DNA of 64,000 bases, from NCBI RefSeq assembly GCF_014174395.1, contig NZ_JABEQD010000002.1:372001-436000 (forward strand), in the 5' to 3' direction. The notes beneath the pieces were generated by a model. It did not search any database. It was not told where the DNA came from and was given only the letters and a program-made list of their open reading frames with translations. This document shows, one piece after another, positions 63,041 through 64,000 of the stretch; the stretch's first letter is position 1, and each line of letters begins with the position of its first letter. A program made the position numbers and the translations under genes. Origin of the DNA: Gluconacetobacter aggeris. GTDB taxonomy: Bacteria > Pseudomonadota > Alphaproteobacteria > Acetobacterales > Acetobacteraceae.

Positions 63041-64000
63041 TCAGGGGGCGGGGCACAAGCCGGGCGGGCGCTGCGCGGCTTTCCAGCGTTCCACCAACAG
63101 CACAGGTTTATTGTCCCGCTGGGCATAAATCGATGTGGTCACCGGCCAGCCCAAGGCCAAGTTCCATTGTTGCAGCCGCCCGTCCGCCTTGCCGGCCATC
63201 ACCACAAGTTCCGCATCCTGACCGCTGCAGAGCATGGCCTTCGCCTCACCCGGCGAAAAATCCGTTGAATATGGAATGCTGCCCCGGGTCAGCATGGCGA
63301 ATTGCATGAACGCTCCCCAATCCGGGAAGAAGACATGCGTGGCGTCCGTCTCGCGCAGCGCGTCCTCGGCGAAGCGGTCAATGGCGTCCGAGGACAGTCC
63401 CACCCCCCCGGTCGCCTCCAACCGCAGAAACACCGCCTGACGGTCGGAGGCATTGGCGATCAGCAGCGGCACCACAGCGATGACGCAGATCATCACCGCC
63501 ACCCCCGCCGCCCGGGTCGGAACGCAACGCGTCAAACGCTCCAACGCCAAGGCAAGCCCTGCATACAGCACCGGCAAAAGCAAAGCCGCATGATGAAACC
63601 AAAGCCGGTTGCCAAAGACGAGCACCAGCAGCAGAAACCCGGCAAGCAGCCCGGCGATGAACAGCAGTCCGGCAATACGCCTCGGCCGCGCAATGCCGCT
63701 CAGCACCGCCAAAGCCGGAACCAGCAGCAGCAGAACCAGCTTCCAGCCCGGCGCCTCAAGCGGCGTCATCACATGCAGCATCATCAGAGATGGGCCGAAA
63801 TCCAGCAGGCTGCCATGGACAAGATAATCGAAGAAATGCATGCGCTGCAGCAGCGAGAGCTGCGAATGCTGCACCTGCAGGCTCGCCAAATAACCACGCA
63901 TGAACGTCACAAAGCCGCGCAATCCGCCAGTCGCGCTCAGAATGGCGATCACGCCGATCAGATAAGGCGCCACTCCCACGCAAAACCCGACGGGCCATAA
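63041..64000 (-). CDS. Multi-pass membrane protein, possible glycosyltransferase (N-terminus outside window)
   Basis: The frame is open to the window edge, so at least 319 C-terminal residues are seen. About six membrane helices are visible (VLLLLVPALAVLSGIA; IAGLLFIAGLLAGFLLLVLV; ALLLPVLYAGLALALERL; AAGVAVMICVIAVVPLLIA). A soluble domain of ~120 residues follows (DATHVFFPDWGAFMQFAM). The layout fits GT-C type sugar transferases, but no catalytic motif lies in the visible part, so the function is open. Confidence 0.7.
   Translation of the reverse strand, partial: LWPVGFCVGVAPYLIGVIAILSATGGLRGFVTFMRGYLASLQVQHSQLSLLQRMHFFDYLVHGSLLDFGPSLMMLHVMTPLEAPGWKLVLLLLVPALAVLSGIARPRRIAGLLFIAGLLAGFLLLVLVFGNRLWFHHAALLLPVLYAGLALALERLTRCVPTRAAGVAVMICVIAVVPLLIANASDRQAVFLRLEATGGVGLSSDAIDRFAEDALRETDATHVFFPDWGAFMQFAMLTRGSIPYSTDFSPGEAKAMLCSGQDAELVVMAGKADGRLQQWNLALGWPVTTSIYAQRDNKPVLLVERWKAAQRPPGLCPAP

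Overview
The window is GC-rich, tightly packed DNA. It most likely comes from an alphaproteobacterium of the acetic acid bacteria (Acetobacteraceae, Gluconacetobacter/Komagataeibacter-like). This rests on a CcrM-type GANTC methylase, an rpsF-rpsR-rplI cluster with acidic tails, a yqeY-dnaG-rpoD cluster, short DUF1328 and CsbD/DUF883-like stress proteins, and strong third-position GC. The genus is inferred from the overall look, not from a database search.

Left part (1-30400) is chromosomal core. It starts with the outer-membrane assembly run lptG-lptD-surA-rsmA on the + strand. On the - strand follow cfa, the S6/S18/L9 operon, a GNAT gene, rpoD, dnaG and yqeY. On the + strand come carA-carB, greA and a threonine dehydratase, then dodecin, upp and msrB on the - strand. 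Next on the + strand is gpmI-envC-ctpA-rppH, an envelope and RNA 5'-end processing run. A NUDIX gene and an emrAB-type drug exporter close this part; a TetR-type operator palindrome lies upstream of emrA.

Middle part (30500-45000) holds a yefM-yoeB toxin-antitoxin pair, an MsbA-like ABC exporter, a CCA-adding-type nucleotidyltransferase and a DUF1285 protein. It continues with a four-gene MoxR/DUF58/DUF4159/VWA-like operon, an ankyrin protein, and the rnhB-ccrM pair, whose upstream region is crowded with GANTC sites.

Right part (45000-64000) starts with a complete tripartite RND efflux operon (adaptor, two RND pumps, outer-membrane factor). It is bracketed by two paralogous CsbD/DUF883-like membrane-anchored genes, with a DUF1328 gene too. 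A surface-polysaccharide region follows: a GT2 enzyme, a Wzm/Wzt-type ABC exporter, and a 641-residue protein with two GT2 domains. This region then breaks up into a truncated GT2 remnant, an IS110-family element, a perfect 36-bp palindrome, a lower-GC GT2 gene, and a membrane protein that runs off the edge.

A family of intergenic repeats (about 150 bp, with degenerate and partial copies) recurs at gene borders. One copy overlaps the start region of the envC-like gene. No tRNA, rRNA or CRISPR array was seen. The least explained items are the in-frame HTH-CarA fusion, the GANTC cluster at rnhB-ccrM, the repeat family, and a possible bridge-RNA leader in the IS110 element.
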